A model generated the notes under the pieces. The model had not been told where the DNA came from, did no database searches, and worked only from the letters and a program-made list of their open reading frames with translations. Positions 6,586-15,191 of a stretch of 34,289 nucleotides of DNA are shown here, in pieces. The DNA is from JAPLJQ01 sp037143735 (GTDB lineage: Bacteria > Desulfobacterota > Syntrophia > Syntrophales > UBA2185): contig JBAWYD010000009.1 of NCBI GenBank assembly GCA_037143735.1, positions 1-34,289 of the forward strand. The letters are read 5' to 3'. Both the position numbers and the translations under genes were made by a program. The first letter of the stretch is position 1. Every line of letters starts with the position of its first letter.

Positions 6586-7326
6586 ATGCAATCTCTTGAA
6601 ATTGAAGGAAAAACCATTGATGATGCCATTGAGAAGGCCTGCAGTCAGTTCAACGTACCGAGAGAGAAACTCAATATAGAAATCATTTCCGACGGCTCAA
6701 CGGGATTCCTCGGAATTCTGGGGTCAAAAAAAGCAAAAATCAAAGCAAATATCATGTCAATCGATATGACCATCGACATGCCGGCGGAACATCCGAGGGC
6801 GCCGATTCAAAACATCGCCCCTGAGATTTCGACGCAGCCCTGGCCCGTTCAGGCTGACGAATCCGAAAACGGAGATTTTGCCGTCAGGGTTAAAAATCTC
6901 CTCGAGGGGATACTTGAGCGGATGAATCTTCAGTGCCCCATCATCGTTGAAGAGACGCCGGACGCTGTCATCCTGAACATCCAGGGCGACGGCAGCGGTC
7001 TCCTCATCGGGAAGCGCGGCCAGAATCTTGACGCCATTCAGTACATCGTGAACAAGGCGTCAGGCAGGTTCTCAAACAATCGGAAAATGGTCATCATCGA
7101 TACTGAAGCCTACAGAAAGCGACGGGAAGAATCCCTCGTCGCCATGGCGGGAAAACTTGCCGACAAAGTGAAAAAAACAAAAAAATCCGTCACCTTAAGC
7201 CATTTGAACGCCCATGACCGCCGCATCATCCATCTGTCCCTGCAAAACGATTCCATGCTGTTAACCAAAAGTCGGGGTGAAGGAGATTACAGAAAGATTG
7301 TGATTATGCCTGCCAGGAAGGGATAG
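6586..7326 (+). CDS. jag: Jag (KhpB-type) RNA-binding protein
   Basis: A 246-residue protein. Residues about 1-50 form the Jag_N domain (ETIDDAIEKACSQF-like start and GFLGILGSKKAKI). A variable linker follows. The KH domain carries GSGLLIGKRGQNLDAIQYI, and a C-terminal R3H domain carries LNAHDRRIIHLSL. It is a single-stranded RNA binder, usually found beside yidC. The start has GAGGTAAC upstream, 12 bases after the yidC stop, and mnmE follows after two bases. Its molecular targets cannot be inferred here. Confidence 0.95.
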   Translation: MQSLEIEGKTIDDAIEKACSQFNVPREKLNIEIISDGSTGFLGILGSKKAKIKANIMSIDMTIDMPAEHPRAPIQNIAPEISTQPWPVQADESENGDFAVRVKNLLEGILERMNLQCPIIVEETPDAVILNIQGDGSGLLIGKRGQNLDAIQYIVNKASGRFSNNRKMVIIDTEAYRKRREESLVAMAGKLADKVKKTKKSVTLSHLNAHDRRIIHLSLQNDSMLLTKSRGEGDYRKIVIMPARKG

Positions 7327-7328
7327 GG

Positions 7329-8708
7329 TTGGAAGATACCATTGCGGCCATAGCGACGCCCCCCGGCATGGGAGGAATTGGTATTATCCGGGTCAGCGGC
7401 CCAAAGTCAAAGGACATCGCCCGCCTTCTTTTCCGGCCATCAACAAAGACCGACGTTTTCAAAACCCACCACCTTTATCACGGAGACCTCGTCACTCCCG
7501 AAACGGGCCGCGTGATTGACGAGGTTCTCGTCTCCCTTTTTTCGAAACCCCATTCCCATACCGGAGAAGACACACTGGAGATCAACTGTCACGGCGGCAC
7601 CGTCATTTTACAGACGGTTCTGACCGAGGTCATACGGGCAGGCGCCCGTCTCGCCGAGCCCGGCGAGTTTACCAAAAGGGCATTTCTAAACAACCGCATT
7701 GATCTCTCCCGGGCGGAAGCCGTCTTCGACATGATCACGGCAAAAACCGAAACGGGGCTTGAACTGGCCGTATCCCAGTTTAAAGGCAATCTGGCGGGGA
7801 AAATCGGAGCCATTCACTGTGCCGTCGTTGACATACTCGCCACGCTTGAAGCCTCCATCGATTTTTCCGATGATGACGTTGACGTCATGGATGCTTCCGG
7901 GATTGCAGACACACTTCAATCCATCGTTCACGACCTCCATGCCCTCGCATCAACGTACCGGGAAGGGAAAATATTCAAAGACGGCGTCAGCGCCGTGATC
8001 ACGGGAAGACCGAATGTGGGAAAGTCAAGCCTTTTAAACAGGCTGCTGGGTGAAAAACGGGCCATCGTAACGCCTGTACCGGGAACCACGCGGGATTTCA
8101 TCGAGGAGATGATCAACATCGGGGGCATACCCGTCCGACTCACCGATACGGCGGGGATCAGGAAACCGGAAAACTTTATTGAGGAAGAGGGAATCCGTCT
8201 GGTCAGAGAAAAACTGGCGGCGGCGGACATCGTCATCGTCGTTCTTGACGGCAGTGAAGCCCTCAAAAGCGACGACATTAAACTTATTAAAGAAAACCTG
8301 ACAAAAAAACTGCTTCCCGTCGTCAACAAGACGGATCTTCCCCGCGTCCTTGATGATAAAGATTTGAAGCGTCTCCTTCCCGGCGAGGTTCCGCCTCCGC
8401 TTGAGATATCCGCCAAATTCGGCGACGGGATACCCGAACTGAAAGATTCCATCCGATCCCTCGTCCTGAGCGGTCCCGTGGATCATGCCCCGGATTATAT
8501 CGTCACCAATATCCGTCATAAAACGGCTATTGAAAAAACATCGACACTCCTGATAAAGGCCGGAGACACCATTCTTGCGGGACTGTCTCCGGAGTTTGCC
8601 GCATTCGATGTCCGGGAAGCCCTCGACTGTCTGGATGAAATCACGGGAAAGACGACGAACGATGAGGTGCTGGACAGAATTTTCTCCACCTTCTGCATCG
8701 GAAAGTGA
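7329..8708 (+). CDS. mnmE: tRNA uridine-5-carboxymethylaminomethyl GTPase
   Basis: A 459-residue protein beginning at TTG 7329, read from MEDTIAAIATPPGMGGIG, the typical MnmE N-terminus. The inserted G domain shows GRPNVGKSSLLN (G1), PGTTRDF (G2), DTAG (G3) and NKTD (G4). The C-terminus FCIGK carries the invariant Cys. With MnmG, MnmE installs the carboxymethylaminomethyl group at U34 of certain tRNAs. mnmG is not in the window: the next 220 bases are noncoding, so the usual mnmE-mnmG order is broken here. Confidence 0.97.
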   Translation: MEDTIAAIATPPGMGGIGIIRVSGPKSKDIARLLFRPSTKTDVFKTHHLYHGDLVTPETGRVIDEVLVSLFSKPHSHTGEDTLEINCHGGTVILQTVLTEVIRAGARLAEPGEFTKRAFLNNRIDLSRAEAVFDMITAKTETGLELAVSQFKGNLAGKIGAIHCAVVDILATLEASIDFSDDDVDVMDASGIADTLQSIVHDLHALASTYREGKIFKDGVSAVITGRPNVGKSSLLNRLLGEKRAIVTPVPGTTRDFIEEMINIGGIPVRLTDTAGIRKPENFIEEEGIRLVREKLAAADIVIVVLDGSEALKSDDIKLIKENLTKKLLPVVNKTDLPRVLDDKDLKRLLPGEVPPPLEISAKFGDGIPELKDSIRSLVLSGPVDHAPDYIVTNIRHKTAIEKTSTLLIKAGDTILAGLSPEFAAFDVREALDCLDEITGKTTNDEVLDRIFSTFCIGK

Positions 8709-8801
8709 TGTACATTTAACCTTTACAAAGGGCATCCTTTCCAGTATTATGTCTTCCAAATTCTCAGAATTTGAGACCTCTGAAAGTTTATCCAACTGGT
8801 C

Positions 8802-8877
8802 ATTGCACGGCGCTCCGCGCCGTGGCAATCTTGTGAATTATCAAACGCTTATGAGATTGCTTCGTTCTGCACGCAAT
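8802..8877. repeat. Two-hairpin palindromic element (REP/BIME-like)
   Basis: Hairpin 1 is at 8802-8829: ATTG-CACGGCGC, loop TCC, GCGCCGTG-CAAT, 12 pairs with one bulged G. Hairpin 2 is at 8856-8877: ATTGC ... GCAAT, five pairs. The two halves share the ATTGC/GCAAT ends in mirrored arrangement. There is no T run after either, so a simple intrinsic terminator is unlikely. It resembles dispersed bacterial palindromes. It occupies most of the noncoding gap 8709-8930, in which nothing else is seen. Confidence 0.45.
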
Positions 8878-8930
8878 GGCGAGACGCGTGTTTTTCAAAG
8901 CTCTCAGTCAAACCGGGAGGTAAAGATACA

Positions 8931-10061
8931 ATGCGTAAAATAATCATGGTCCTTATTTTCCTGCTGGTCAGTTTCTTCAATATACCCGCCGGCCTTTCTC
9001 AGGAAACATGCGTAAACACGGAAGGGGAAGCAGCCATTGTCAACAACGACATCCCCTCCGCCAAGACGGAAGCCGTTGCCAGGGCAAAATGGGCCGCCAT
9101 CGAACAGACGGTGGGCACGGAAGTCAAGGCGCAGAGCATGGTTCAGAATTTTACCCTTGTTGACGATGCCATAAAGACAAAGGTCCGGGGAGTTGTCAAG
9201 AGTTACAATGTCCTTGATCAGGTCAATAAGAAAGACACCGTTGTGGTGAAAATCAGGGCCTGCATCGAAGCTTCAAAGGCCAAGGAAGCGGTCTCCGCCC
9301 TCGCCCTTAACAATTCAATCGCCGTATTTATCCCCGCAAGAAAACCGGGAAAGCAGGGGGATGAATTCGAGGAAACCAATATCCTGTCGGAAACCCTGAT
9401 CGGAAAACTCACGGACCAGAATTACAAGGTGACAGACGTCGCTCCGACACAGGCCGTGGACGCCACGGAGATCGAAAAGGCCGTTAAGAGCGGAAGCACC
9501 CTCGCCGTCCGGAGCATGATGTATAAATTCCTTTCCAATGTCATCATCATCGGAAAAATCGACTACACCATTTCGACCAAAAAGGGGGAGGATATCGGTT
9601 ACGGCCTCTCCATGCCGTTCAATAATGTAACGGTCAGACTCACCTATCGTATCGTCGCAAAAAACAACGAAACAGGCAAAATGGAAGTCCTCACGGCAGG
9701 AACGGAAAGCGGCAAAGGGCTTGCCAATAACGTTGAAGACGCAACTGCCGAAGGCCTCAAGGATCTGGCGGAAAAATTGGCCCCAAAAATTCTCGACAAG
9801 GTTGCTTCTTACATTCAGGGCAATGTGAAGAAGATTTTTGTCAAGGTCAACGGTGTGGCCGACCTGGATACAAACATGGATGTCAAGGGGATATTCCAGA
9901 ATATCGTCTGGGTAACAGGCGTGGAAGAAAAAAAGATGGGAGAGTTTGTGGTCAGCTATCCGGAAAACAGCATCTATCTGGCCAACAGTATTAAACAGAA
10001 AGGAAACTTCAACGTCGTGAATTTTTCGCCCTATTCCATCACGTTGGATTACCAGAAATAA
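8931..10061 (+). CDS. Secreted FlgT_N/LPP20-like envelope protein
   Basis: A 376-residue protein with a signal peptide (basic MRK, hydrophobic IIMVLIFLLVSFF, cleavage near GLSQ). Residues about 28-115 (EGEAAIVNN, AKTEAVARAKWAAIEQTVG, VRGVVKSYNVL, VVVKIRACIE) resemble the FlgT N-terminal/LPP20 fold of envelope proteins. The middle part (about 125-300) looks like a stress/CsgG-like alpha-beta domain, and the last 65 residues are unrecognised. The next gene, 14 bases downstream, is a CsgG-type lipoprotein, so the pair probably forms a periplasmic/outer-membrane assembly. No flagellar genes are nearby, so a flagellar role is not claimed. Confidence 0.65.
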   Translation: MRKIIMVLIFLLVSFFNIPAGLSQETCVNTEGEAAIVNNDIPSAKTEAVARAKWAAIEQTVGTEVKAQSMVQNFTLVDDAIKTKVRGVVKSYNVLDQVNKKDTVVVKIRACIEASKAKEAVSALALNNSIAVFIPARKPGKQGDEFEETNILSETLIGKLTDQNYKVTDVAPTQAVDATEIEKAVKSGSTLAVRSMMYKFLSNVIIIGKIDYTISTKKGEDIGYGLSMPFNNVTVRLTYRIVAKNNETGKMEVLTAGTESGKGLANNVEDATAEGLKDLAEKLAPKILDKVASYIQGNVKKIFVKVNGVADLDTNMDVKGIFQNIVWVTGVEEKKMGEFVVSYPENSIYLANSIKQKGNFNVVNFSPYSITLDYQK

Positions 10062-10075
10062 GGAGGTTTAAAGGC

Positions 10076-11302
10076 ATGTTAAGAAAATATGTATTCCTGT
10101 TCATCGTTTTATTCTTTTTCACCGCCTGTGCGACCGTTCCAAAAGTCGATCCCACATCATACCCCATTGATAAAGGGCCGAAAGAGGTGGTGCCCAAAGT
10201 ATGCAAGGCATCCTATGAGTCCGTTTTCCCGAGGGTTGCCGTGGTGAACTTTACCAACAACTCCACCTTTGATTACGCCAACGTGGTTCAGTCCAACGTT
10301 CAGGGCTCCGGCCAGAGAACGGCCGTCGGCGGTGCAGCCGTGGGCGTCGTTCCGGGAGGCGCGGGGGTCGTCTGGGGATCAAAGGAACAGAGCAGTTTTC
10401 AGAGAAACGCTGAAGTAACTCAGAGGCAGGTGACTGCAAAGCTCTCTGAAAGTGTTGAAGACGGCGTCATGGACAATCTGGTGAATATGGGCGGCGCAAA
10501 GGTCTATACGAGAAAGGAAATGGAAAAGATCTTCTCCGAGCAGAAGTTTCAGCGCTCCGGGCTCACGGATGAGAACACCCTGGTCAGGCTCGGGAAACTG
10601 GCAGGGGTAAAATTCATCATCACCGGCTCCGTCAATAACGTGGACCTCACCTATAAAAGCTATCAGTCTGCCAGGAAAGGGCTGGACAAGGGAGGCAGCG
10701 GCAGCTTTGCCATGGATCTCCTTGGTTCGGCCGTGGCGGCGGGTCTGGAATCGCAGGAAGGCTGGAACATCGGCACCGAGTTGACCCTGAGGATTCTTGA
10801 TGTGGAAACCGGCGAAATCCTTTTTTCAGATAAGGTCATTGGAAAGCATATTATCGGCAAGATTCCCTACCCCAATTATGACGCCCTTATCGGTGGTATC
10901 AAGAAGGCGGCATCCAAGGGACTCGAAGATTCCAGGCCGAAACTTTCCAAATGGTTCACCGTCAAAGGTTACGTAAGGCAATTGAGGACCAGCCCTGACG
11001 GCAAGGAGAGAGTGGCCAGCGTGAATATCGGCGAGAAGGTGGGATTGAAACCGGGATCACAGCTCATTGCTTACACCTTTGAAGAGATGGAGGACGAAGA
11101 CCCCGTAACCAATAAGAAGACCATCACATGCAACATGTTCAAATTGCCCGTTGAACTCACCGTGACGGACCAGATTCAGGCGGACAGTTCGTGGACCATG
11201 ATCGACGGCAAACCGGAGGCTGTCAAAAGAGTAAAGGTCGGACAGCTTGTGGAAAGAAAGCCTCTGGAAGGACAAGGCTTCATGAAAAAAATGGGCTATT
11301 GA
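10076..11302 (+). CDS. CsgG-family outer-membrane lipoprotein
   Basis: A 408-residue protein. The lipoprotein signal is YVFLFIVLFFFTAC with the lipid Cys at about residue 18. The CsgG-like domain shows FPRVAVVNFTNNST near its start, then VYTRKEMEKIFSEQKFQ, LVRLGKLAGVKFIITGSV and LRILDVETGEILFS. CsgG proteins form oligomeric secretion pores in curli systems, while many relatives are uncharacterised envelope lipoproteins. An inserted Gly/Ala/Val-rich stretch (about 75-100) falls where a membrane-inserting hairpin could lie. ATG 10076 follows AAGGAGG. A strong terminator ends the two-gene unit. No curlin gene is present, so a curli role is doubtful. Confidence 0.75.
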   Translation: MLRKYVFLFIVLFFFTACATVPKVDPTSYPIDKGPKEVVPKVCKASYESVFPRVAVVNFTNNSTFDYANVVQSNVQGSGQRTAVGGAAVGVVPGGAGVVWGSKEQSSFQRNAEVTQRQVTAKLSESVEDGVMDNLVNMGGAKVYTRKEMEKIFSEQKFQRSGLTDENTLVRLGKLAGVKFIITGSVNNVDLTYKSYQSARKGLDKGGSGSFAMDLLGSAVAAGLESQEGWNIGTELTLRILDVETGEILFSDKVIGKHIIGKIPYPNYDALIGGIKKAASKGLEDSRPKLSKWFTVKGYVRQLRTSPDGKERVASVNIGEKVGLKPGSQLIAYTFEEMEDEDPVTNKKTITCNMFKLPVELTVTDQIQADSSWTMIDGKPEAVKRVKVGQLVERKPLEGQGFMKKMGY

Positions 11303-11316
11303 TTCAGTAAACACCT

Positions 11317-11359
11317 AAAAAAAGGGAGGCAGATTGAAATAACCTGCCTCCCTTTTTTT
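11317..11359. terminator. Bidirectional intrinsic terminator
   Basis: A7 (11317-11323), GGGAGGCAG (11324-11332), an 11-base loop, CTGCCTCCC (11344-11352), T7 (11353-11359). The stem is perfect and has a T run on each strand. It therefore serves both the CsgG-like gene (plus) and the converging HDAC-family gene (minus), whose stop codon overlaps the T run. Confidence 0.95.
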
Positions 11360-12104
11360 ACGCTCCCCCCATCCCTTCGATAAAGGCCATCACGTTCTGT
11401 CCCAGGACGCTGTGATTATAGCCCCCCTCCAGGATTGCAAAACATCCGCCTCCATGTATCATGCTTGCTTTTTTCACCAGCCTTCCGATCTCTTTGTAAT
11501 CATCCGTGGAGAGAAGCCCTCCCCAATCATCGACATGATTGTCAAAACCGGCGGAAACGCCTATAATATCGGCTTTCAATGAAAAGAGGAAATCTTTGAC
11601 GCTCTTCAGATACGCCTCGGGATGAGACGCCGATGGGTTATGGATGGTCACGTATCCGCTCCCGTCGAGGATGTTGACGGTCCCATCCCCGAAATGAAGA
11701 TCGATGTCCAGAATAAGGGCGTTTTGTATCCGGTTTTCACGCTTCAGCTTCTCGATGGCGACAGCCATGTTGTTGAAATAACAGAACCCCCATGCGCTTC
11801 CCTCGGAAGCATGATGCCCCGGCGGCCGTATCAGGGCAAAACAGGGCTCTGCGAGGCCGATCTCTGCCGCCTGGATGGCGCCCCCTGCGGCCAGGGCGGC
11901 GATATCAAAAATCCCTTCACTTTTTACCCTTTTAATATGGGACTGGGTATGCACGGCGGCAATGTCCTCTTCACCGGCAGGAATCGCCTCTACAAAGGCG
12001 ACCCTGTTACGGATCGCCTTGACAACGGCTTCTATCCTTCCGGGTGCAGCGGCTGGATCAGAACAGTACGACTGATTGAAATCCTGGTGATAGACGACCT
12101 TCAT
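11358..12104 (-). CDS. Zinc-dependent HDAC-family deacetylase
   Basis: A 248-residue protein with class II HDAC/acetoin-utilization family motifs: RPPGHHA (tandem catalytic His), FCYFNNMA, DIDLHFGDG (zinc Asp and His), SAGFDNH (zinc Asp) and EGGYN (catalytic Tyr). All key residues are present. It is shorter than most bacterial members (about 300-370), mainly at the N-terminus. Such enzymes remove acetyl groups from lysine, polyamines or other amides; the substrate here is unknown. ATG 12104 follows GAGGAGA. It is the last gene of a run sirtuin-GNAT-Nudix-HDAC with gaps of 15-27 bases, which suggests an acyl-lysine context. Confidence 0.9.
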   Translation of the reverse strand: MKVVYHQDFNQSYCSDPAAAPGRIEAVVKAIRNRVAFVEAIPAGEEDIAAVHTQSHIKRVKSEGIFDIAALAAGGAIQAAEIGLAEPCFALIRPPGHHASEGSAWGFCYFNNMAVAIEKLKRENRIQNALILDIDLHFGDGTVNILDGSGYVTIHNPSASHPEAYLKSVKDFLFSLKADIIGVSAGFDNHVDDWGGLLSTDDYKEIGRLVKKASMIHGGGCFAILEGGYNHSVLGQNVMAFIEGMGGA

Positions 12105-12127
12105 GATGATGTCTCCTCATAAAAATA

Positions 12128-12556
12128 TTAATGAATAAATCTCATGCTTTCCAGAATGTTAAGGGTATTTTTAGATACGACCAGATCGTTCAGTTCTTCC
12201 GGTGACACCCACCTGGCTTCAAGGGCATCATCGGCCCCCTGGACATCACCGCTTACATAGTCTGCCATCATATCCACAATGACATAATGAAAACGGATCC
12301 GGCCGTTATCATCCCGCTCAAAAAAATCGAAAGAGTAGAAGGGATTCCCGGCCTTGACGACCACTCCCGTTTCCTCCAGGATTTCCCGCTCCGCCCCTTC
12401 CTGCAACGTCTCGCCCAGCTTCAGGGAGCCGCCCGGGATCGCCCACATCCCCTTGCTTGGCGCAATCCCCCTTTTCACCAGAAGGACTTTCCCGTCTTTG
12501 ATCACAACGGCGCCGACCCCGACGACGGGTTGATCGGGATATTCTCGTTTTGACAT
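12128..12556 (-). CDS. Nudix hydrolase, ADP-ribose pyrophosphatase type
   Basis: A 142-residue protein with a complete Nudix box (GGSLKLGETLQEGAEREI followed by LEETGV), matching GX5EX7REUXEEXGU. The N-terminal VVGVGAVVIKDGKVLLVKRG and the MWAIPGG lead-in match the ADP-ribose pyrophosphatase/YjhB-like group. It cleaves a nucleoside diphosphate linked to another group; ADP-ribose or O-acetyl-ADP-ribose would fit the sirtuin two genes upstream, but specificity is not shown by sequence. The start has AGAAGG upstream. Confidence 0.92.
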   Translation of the reverse strand: MSKREYPDQPVVGVGAVVIKDGKVLLVKRGIAPSKGMWAIPGGSLKLGETLQEGAEREILEETGVVVKAGNPFYSFDFFERDDNGRIRFHYVIVDMMADYVSGDVQGADDALEARWVSPEELNDLVVSKNTLNILESMRFIH

Positions 12557-12583
12557 TCTGTCATACCTTCTTTCTATCGGGTT

Positions 12584-13135
12584 TTATATTTCGGATGATC
12601 CGGCACATTTATTCAGCCTCCACCAGAGACTTCTTTCCGTTTCTTTATATACCGTCATGCCCGCCTTTTTCAGAACCCGGTGGGACGGCAGGTTGGATTT
12701 CGTCGTTTCCGCAACCAGGCATGTGATACGGGGGCGTTCGAGTATCCATTCGATCCCCTTTTTCAGAGCCTCAGTCATATATCCGAAGTTCCGGTATTCC
12801 GGTCTGATCATATAGCCGATCTGCACATGCCCGTCTTTATCCGGGCGCATCTGGAAACAGAAACCCCCGACAATCACGCTTTCCCCTTTTAAAATGATCA
12901 GGACGCTCTGCCAGTCAAGAAACCACTGGTTCTCTGTCTTGTCTCTGATGACATTTTCCAGCGACGTTCTCATGGCCGCTTTTATTTCCCTGTCAATCTG
13001 TTCACCGAGAATCATACTGGCCAGTTGCAGACCCAGCTTTTGTTCAATCTTCTGATGATCATCGGGGTTGATGCTATCGAAATTCAGAGGAATCAGCCTC
13101 AACCTTTCTGTTTTCATTTCGGATATATTCGGCAT
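12584..13135 (-). CDS. GNAT acetyltransferase, RimJ/RimL type
   Basis: A 183-residue protein. The MKTERLRLIPL start is typical of Acetyltransf_3 (RimJ/RimL-like) enzymes. The acetyl-CoA loop is QIGYMIRPEYRNFGYMTEAL, and the C-terminal part has SNLPSHRVLKKAGM, the usual N-x-x-S-x-x-x-x-x-K-x-G motif B. It probably transfers acetyl to an amine of a protein or small molecule. It lies between the sirtuin (15 bases upstream) and the Nudix gene (27 bases downstream), so it is a candidate writer beside two candidate erasers. Confidence 0.9.
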   Translation of the reverse strand: MPNISEMKTERLRLIPLNFDSINPDDHQKIEQKLGLQLASMILGEQIDREIKAAMRTSLENVIRDKTENQWFLDWQSVLIILKGESVIVGGFCFQMRPDKDGHVQIGYMIRPEYRNFGYMTEALKKGIEWILERPRITCLVAETTKSNLPSHRVLKKAGMTVYKETERSLWWRLNKCAGSSEI

Positions 13136-13150
13136 CGGGGACCCTCGCGT

Positions 13151-13951
13151 CTAAAGTCTTCTCTTCACCTCTTCCAGTATTTTTTCCATAACTTCCCCGG
13201 CGGAATGATAAATGAGAAGGTCCGCCGCATTGTCGCAGGGCGTTGGCGTGTTATTGATGATCACCAGCTTCGCGCCCGAATTCCTGGCATACATGGGAAT
13301 GGAAGCCGCAGGATACACTACCAGCGACGACCCTATGACAATGCAAAGATCACAGCGCGTTGCAAGGAAGGTCGCCTGTTTCAGTGTCGTTGTCGGCAAA
13401 AGCTCACCGAAGAAGACCACATCGGGTTTTAGAATTCCCCCACATTCTTCACATGCCGGAATATCCTCCCCGGACCGGTATTTTTCCACCATTTCTTCCA
13501 TGAAGTAGCGCAGGTCGCAGCCCATGCACCTCAACCACCTCATATTGCCGTGCAGTTCAAATACTTTCTCCGGCGAATTTCCCGCCTTTTGATGGAGATT
13601 GTCCACATTCTGGGTAATGACGCAGGTCAGCTTGCCGATCTTTTCCAGCTCGGCGACGGCAAGATGCGCCCGGTTCGGCTCCGCATCGGCAATCAATCCG
13701 CCTTCAAGAAGAACGCGCCACTGTTTCTTTCTCGTCTCCGGACTGGAGAGAAACCGGTCGATGGTAAAATCTTCCGGATCAAATTTCGTCCATATTCCTC
13801 CGGGGCTGCGAAAATCGGGAATTCCCGATTCCGTGCTGATTCCGGCTCCCGTAAACACGACCACATCCCTGGCTTTCACAATCATGTCCGCCACGATGCC
13901 GATTTTCCCGTTCAGGTGTGCATCCAACGCCGTTACCTCCGGATTTTTCAT
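13151..13951 (-). CDS. Sir2-family NAD-dependent protein deacylase
   Basis: The sirtuin signature is complete: VVFTGAGISTESGIPDFRSP (NAD loop), TQNVDNLHQKAG (catalytic Asn/Asp), FELHGNM (catalytic His), the zinc pairs CMGC and CEEC, PDVVFFGE, and IGSSLVVYPA. It removes acetyl or longer acyl groups from lysine using NAD+, releasing O-acyl-ADP-ribose and nicotinamide. The frame is open to ATG 14044 (297 residues). That start would overlap a good promoter of the divergent gene, so ATG 13951 (family-like length, 266 residues) or 13981 is more likely; none has a clear ribosome site. It is first in the sirtuin-GNAT-Nudix-HDAC run. Confidence 0.9.
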   Translation of the reverse strand: MKNPEVTALDAHLNGKIGIVADMIVKARDVVVFTGAGISTESGIPDFRSPGGIWTKFDPEDFTIDRFLSSPETRKKQWRVLLEGGLIADAEPNRAHLAVAELEKIGKLTCVITQNVDNLHQKAGNSPEKVFELHGNMRWLRCMGCDLRYFMEEMVEKYRSGEDIPACEECGGILKPDVVFFGELLPTTTLKQATFLATRCDLCIVIGSSLVVYPAASIPMYARNSGAKLVIINNTPTPCDNAADLLIYHSAGEVMEKILEEVKRRL

Positions 13952-14018
13952 ATAATCAAATATGGTCTTTTCATACACCATCTGTTCGAAAAAAACAAAA
14001 TGAATTGGAAAGGAAGAG

Positions 14019-14047
14019 TTGACAGGAGGTTCAAATACCATCATAAT
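14019..14047 (+). promoter_or_regulatory. Sigma-70-type promoter for the Tim44-domain gene
   Basis: TTGACA (14019-14024), 17-base spacer, CATAAT (14042-14047). It would start RNA near 14054, about 48 bases before the ATG at 14102. It falls inside the possible N-terminal extension of the divergent sirtuin frame, which argues against that extension. Confidence 0.6.
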
Positions 14048-14101
14048 GCCCCGGAAAATTACGTGTAAGATTTGATTTTACAAAGAAGGAGGTCGCTTTA
14101 T

Positions 14102-15064
14102 ATGTGTACGCAAAAACGGCAGAAAATGGCGCTGGTCATTTTCACATGTTTATTTTTTTTCATATGGATACTGGAAATTGACGCCCTCGCGAGAGTTGGT
14201 GGGGGAGGGTCTTCCGGAAGCCGCGGCTCGCGATCCTTCAGCGCACCGAGCAGGTCTTCCACGCCGGCATCGCCATCGCGGCAATCTGTCGCCCCGGCAT
14301 CACCCATGAGTCCGCAGACGCCTCAACCCAGTATGTGGAAAAGCCTTGCTTTTGGAGCAATGGGGGGCATCCTGGGCGGCATGCTTTTCAGCAGCTTTGG
14401 CCATGCCGGCGGCATGGGCGGTTTTGGCGGGAGCGGGATCGGCTTCATGGAAATTCTCCTTATCGGGGGGGGTCTCTACTTCATTTACCGTTTCTTTGTG
14501 AAGCGCAAACAGGCGGAATCATCCGCTACGGCCTACTATCAGTCAGGTTCCGCTCCATCCATGGAAAGACAGACTTCCTATGCGCCTCCCACCCAAGGTC
14601 AGGGTGACACAGAAACTGATGTCCCTGCGGGAATCAACCATATTCGCCAGATGGACCCTTCCTTTGACGAGAACCGATTCAACGACATGTGCATGGATTC
14701 CTTCTTCAAGATACAGGGAGCGTGGATCAACCGCGACATGAGCATTGTTAGAGTGATTCTGACGGGCGAAATGTTCGGTATCCTGCATGGTGACGCGGAA
14801 AAGTTGAAATCGGAAAGGAAAATCAACAAACTGGATAATATCGCTGTCCGCTCTGTGGAAATCACGGAAGTCTGGCAGGAAGGTGGAATGGATTTTATTA
14901 CCGTCAGATTCCTGGCAAGTTTGCTGGACTATACGGTCAGTGAAAGCGGAGAGCTTCTTTCCGGGAGCAGGACGGAGCCTGTCAAGTTCGAAGAATACTG
15001 GACATTTACCCGTTCCGTGGGAAACAATCCATGGCAACTTTCCGCCATCAATCAGGTTAGCTGA
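14102..15064 (+). CDS. Tim44-like domain membrane protein
   Basis: About 320 residues. The N-terminal signal/membrane segment (ALVIFTCLFFFIWILEI) is followed by a low-complexity Gly/Ser/Pro linker (RVGGGGSSGSRGSRSFSAPS and on to about 85). Gly-rich hydrophobic stretches come next (MGGILGGMLFSSF and MEILLIGGGLYFIYRFFV), then a C-terminal Tim44-like domain (about 180-320: FKIQGAWINRDM, VRSVEITEVW, FEEYWTFTRS). Bacterial Tim44-domain proteins have this layout; their role is poorly known despite the mitochondrial name. ATG 14102 is chosen because AAGGAGG (14086-14092) is nine bases upstream; ATG 14072 would add ten residues without a ribosome site. Confidence 0.85.
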   Translation: MCTQKRQKMALVIFTCLFFFIWILEIDALARVGGGGSSGSRGSRSFSAPSRSSTPASPSRQSVAPASPMSPQTPQPSMWKSLAFGAMGGILGGMLFSSFGHAGGMGGFGGSGIGFMEILLIGGGLYFIYRFFVKRKQAESSATAYYQSGSAPSMERQTSYAPPTQGQGDTETDVPAGINHIRQMDPSFDENRFNDMCMDSFFKIQGAWINRDMSIVRVILTGEMFGILHGDAEKLKSERKINKLDNIAVRSVEITEVWQEGGMDFITVRFLASLLDYTVSESGELLSGSRTEPVKFEEYWTFTRSVGNNPWQLSAINQVS

Positions 15065-15191
15065 TGAACATCCCGGCAACCATGGCGTATGACCTTTGAG
15101 TTTTTTGAATGCAGCCATTCGGAAGGGAACTCCCGTTTTACCTTTCCCTTTGACCCGGAAGCGTATTTTGTAGTTATATCAAATATGACGC

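Noticed and set aside
8034..8828. A long open frame on the minus strand opposite mnmE
   Set aside because: The plus strand is unambiguously mnmE; the antisense frame has no recognisable domain or ribosome site.
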